Assembly: GCF_030813515.1 (NCBI RefSeq)
Contig: NZ_JAUSUK010000001.1
Span: forward strand, 124,001-188,000
Source of the DNA: Rhodopseudomonas julia
GTDB taxonomy: Bacteria; Pseudomonadota; Alphaproteobacteria; Rhizobiales; Afifellaceae
Length of the DNA: 64,000 nucleotides
Direction: 5' to 3'
Numbering within the stretch: position 1 is the stretch's first letter; every line of letters starts with the position of its first letter. The notes under the pieces are model-generated. The model worked only from the letters and a program-made list of their open reading frames with translations, did no database searches and was not told where the DNA came from. Shown piece after piece: positions 62,045 to 64,000 of the stretch. Both the position numbers and the translations under genes were made by a program.

Positions 62045-62629
62045 GTGAACGTGAGAACTTTGTGCCTGGCAATTCTCTTCGCCCGAGAAGCCACAGGCTA
62101 CGAGATCAAGAAGCTCTCCACCGAGGGCGAATACGCCTACTTCGTCGATGCGAGCTTCGGCTCGATCTATCCCGCTCTCGACCGGATGGAGCGCGAAGGC
62201 TTCGTCACCTGCCGCAAAGAGGACGAGCTCGGGAAACCGTCACGAAAGGTCTACTCCATTACGGATGCGGGGCGAGCGCACTTCGTCGACAGCCTCTTCG
62301 ACCTTCCTGCGCCCGACGTCTTTCGTTCGGAGTTCCTCCTCGTCGTCATGCACGCCGACATTCTTCCAAAGCCCGTCATGCGCCGCGCGATCGACCATCG
62401 TATCGAGCAGATCGAGGGCGACATCGCGAAATTGCGCCAGATTGCGCAAGCCAATCACCGCGGCGGCCCGCAATGGGCAATCAATTACGGTCTCGACTGC
62501 ATGCAGCACGCACTCGCCTATCTGCACGCCCACCGCGACGAACTCGAAACTTGCGCGGAACTCGGCGCCACATCTGACACCTCACAGCCGGGCACCTCGC
62601 AGGATGCCGCGCGCATCGCGGCGGAGTAG
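62045..62629 (+). CDS. PadR-family transcriptional regulator
   Basis: A 194-residue PadR repressor. The N-terminal winged helix (residues 1-80: TGYEIKKLSTEG, FGSIYPALDRMEREGFVT, RKVYSITDAGRAHF) is typical of the family, and a C-terminal helical Vir-type dimerisation domain follows. The start is GTG 62045. It lies 5 nt before the membrane-fusion gene and so probably represses the padR-MFP-RND operon in response to a toxic ligand of the pump. The last 25 residues are unconserved Ser/Ala-rich. Confidence 0.88.
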   Translation: MNVRTLCLAILFAREATGYEIKKLSTEGEYAYFVDASFGSIYPALDRMEREGFVTCRKEDELGKPSRKVYSITDAGRAHFVDSLFDLPAPDVFRSEFLLVVMHADILPKPVMRRAIDHRIEQIEGDIAKLRQIAQANHRGGPQWAINYGLDCMQHALAYLHAHRDELETCAELGATSDTSQPGTSQDAARIAAE

Positions 62630-62634
62630 GCACA

Positions 62635-63774
62635 ATGCGCATCCGCTTCTCCTACGTCTTCGCGACCGCGCTCGCTGTCGCTATTTCTGCCTACATGCTG
62701 AGCGGCACGATCATCATCGGCGGCGAGCCGAACGAGCCGCCCGACAGCGTCGCCGAGAGGGAAAAAGCCGGCGCATCCGAGCTCGTCAAAGTCCAGGTCG
62801 AACGGCACATCGCCCAGGAGCGCACGTCGCGCCTTGAAATTCGCGGACGCACCTCCGCCGACCACCTCGTCGAAGTGAAAGCGCAGACCGGCGGCATCGT
62901 CGAAGAGCGGCCCACCGAAAAGGGCAAGAGCGTCAAGCCGGGCGACCTTCTCTGCGTCATCGAGCGAGGGGCAAGACGCGCTCAACTCGCCCAGGCGCGC
63001 GCGCAACTGGAACAGGCGAAGGTCGATCTCGAGGCGCAGCAGGCGCTGGCCGGCAAAGGCTATACGGCGAAGAACCAGATTCCAGCTCTGAAGGCCTCCG
63101 TCGATGCCGCCCAGGCGCGCGTCGAAGAGGCTGAACTGGAGCTGCAGCGCACGGAAGTGCGCGCCCCGATCGGCGGAGTGATTCAGGACCCAATTGCCAA
63201 TGTTGGCGATGTCGTCGCCCTCGGCGGCACCTGCGCCACCATCATCGATGCCGACCCGATGAAGGTCATCGGCCAGGTCGCCGAGCAGGAGATCGGCCAT
63301 GTGAAAGTCGGGCAAAAGGCCGACATCACGCTCATCTCCGGCGAAACCCGCGAGGGCAAGGTCAGCTACATTGCGCCCTCCGCCGACGAGGAAACACGCA
63401 CCTTTCGTATCGAGATGACGATGGCCAATGCCGATCGCTCGGTGCGCGACGGCCTGACGGCGCGCGCGTCGATCCCGCTCGGCGACGGTCGGGCACAGCT
63501 TCTGTCGCCGTCCTACCTGACCTTGAACGACGCGGGCGAAGTCGGCGTGCGTACCGTCGATGCCGACGATGTCGTGCATTTTCTGCCCGTCGAAATCATC
63601 GCGCCGGCAGAAGAAGGCGTCTGGGTGAGCGGCCTTCCCGATGAGGTCGACATCATCACGGTCGGCCAGGAATATGTCGTTGCCGGGCAGAAGGTGGAGG
63701 CGATGGCGCCGAAGAGTGCCGCCATGAAGCCCGCAGCATCCGACACGGCAAGCGCCGCGGGGGCCATTCGATGA
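62635..63774 (+). CDS. RND efflux periplasmic adaptor (membrane-fusion protein)
   Basis: A 379-residue HlyD/AcrA-family protein: an N-terminal signal-anchor (residues 6-27), barrel-sandwich half TGGIVEERPTEKGKSVKPGDLL, an alpha-hairpin with AQARAQLEQAKVDLEAQ repeats (about 120-165), the second half ELQRTEVRAPIGGVIQD, and a beta-barrel. It connects the RND pump encoded next, with which it overlaps by 4 nt. Confidence 0.9.
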   Translation: MRIRFSYVFATALAVAISAYMLSGTIIIGGEPNEPPDSVAEREKAGASELVKVQVERHIAQERTSRLEIRGRTSADHLVEVKAQTGGIVEERPTEKGKSVKPGDLLCVIERGARRAQLAQARAQLEQAKVDLEAQQALAGKGYTAKNQIPALKASVDAAQARVEEAELELQRTEVRAPIGGVIQDPIANVGDVVALGGTCATIIDADPMKVIGQVAEQEIGHVKVGQKADITLISGETREGKVSYIAPSADEETRTFRIEMTMANADRSVRDGLTARASIPLGDGRAQLLSPSYLTLNDAGEVGVRTVDADDVVHFLPVEIIAPAEEGVWVSGLPDEVDIITVGQEYVVAGQKVEAMAPKSAAMKPAASDTASAAGAIR

Positions 63775-64000
63775 TCTCTCTTTTGGAGGGCATTCTGAGG
63801 CGGCCGCGCACCGTCCTCACCTTGATGCTCGTATCGCTCCTTGCCGGCATCGCCGCCTATCAGGCGGTGCCGAAGGATGCCAATCCCGATATCGACATCC
63901 CGGTCTTCTACGTGTCCGTCGTGCAGCAGGGCGTCTCGCCGGAAGATGCCGAGCGGCTTCTGGTGCGCCCGCTCGAAAAGCAATTGCGCGGCCTCGACGG
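63771..64000 (+). CDS. RND efflux pump permease, 5' part
   Basis: The first 76 codons of an RND transporter, cut by the window end. ATG 63771 overlaps the adaptor stop (ATGA). The N-terminal helix (TVLTLMLVSLLAGIAAYQAVP) followed by KDANPDIDIPVFYVSVVQQGVSPEDAERLLVRPLEKQLRGL is the standard start of HAE/AcrB-like pumps (KEADPDI type). Substrate unknown. Confidence 0.9.
   Translation, partial: MISLLEGILRRPRTVLTLMLVSLLAGIAAYQAVPKDANPDIDIPVFYVSVVQQGVSPEDAERLLVRPLEKQLRGLD

Noticed and set aside
1-64000. CRISPR arrays, tRNA/rRNA genes, insertion sequences or integrase-flanked islands
   Set aside because: No regularly spaced repeats, no cloverleaf with conserved T-loop sequence noticed, and no transposase or integrase protein features were found.

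Overview
The window is dense, high-GC bacterial DNA with short gaps, many 1-4 bp gene overlaps (ATGA, GTGA, TGATG) and almost no intrinsic terminators with T-tracts. The gene set points to an alphaproteobacterium of the Rhizobiales/Rhodobacterales type: an aapJQMP general amino-acid transporter, a sitABCD transporter beside a Mur-like Fur protein, a HutC-type GntR regulator, a RirA-type TGA-N9-TCA box before a TonB system, a BigR/SqrR-type sulfide sensor, a DUF2793 tail-fibre-like protein and a candidate small RNA with a CCUCCUCCC loop. No rRNA, tRNA, CRISPR array or insertion sequence was seen. Genus cannot be assigned from sequence alone.

Layout. 1-926: 3' end of a hybrid sensor kinase (receiver + Hpt). 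994-3341: divergent tetraheme cytochrome c and Tat-exported flavoprotein, which look like a split flavocytochrome. 3485-10716: a hut-like locus with a DAO-type oxidase and HutC on the minus strand and a polar amino-acid ABC transporter plus an ammonia-lyase homologue on the plus strand; a perfect inverted repeat lies between them. 10720-14998: Mur-like regulator and sitABCD with a perfect 17-bp operator. 15076-16911: ilvD. 17261-24383: gntR-aapJQMP-class V aminotransferase-threonine aldolase operon. 24397-30306: a periplasmic hypothetical protein, then the minus-strand operon rraA-tctC-tctB-tctA-aspC, controlled by a divergent LysR gene (30449-31345). 31358-39384: mixed genes (DUF1989, DUF2793, folP, aminotransferase, PRC-barrel, GH3-family synthetase, zinc metallopeptidase). 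39461-42758: deoC and a two-domain ALDH16-like aldehyde dehydrogenase. 42871-46135: ExbB-ExbD-ExbD-TonB operon. 46410-52806: sqr-DUF2892-MFP-RND operon and the divergent sulfide sensor. 52927-61493: MFS, SDR, DUF2087, D-lactate dehydrogenase-like, PHA-system protein, DadA-like oxidase, aldose epimerase, response regulator and an orphan TRAP receptor. 61700-61796: candidate sRNA. 62045-64000: padR-MFP-RND (RND cut by the window end).

Most of the window is uptake and catabolism of amino acids and organic acids, with metal, sulfide and efflux functions attached. The points most worth a second look are an ammonia-lyase homologue that lacks the Ala-Ser-Gly triad that forms the MIO cofactor and also the catalytic tyrosine, the anti-Shine-Dalgarno sRNA candidate, the rraA/tct/aminotransferase operon that suggests an aldol-cleavage route for an imported carboxylate, and the sqr operon that includes an RND efflux pump.
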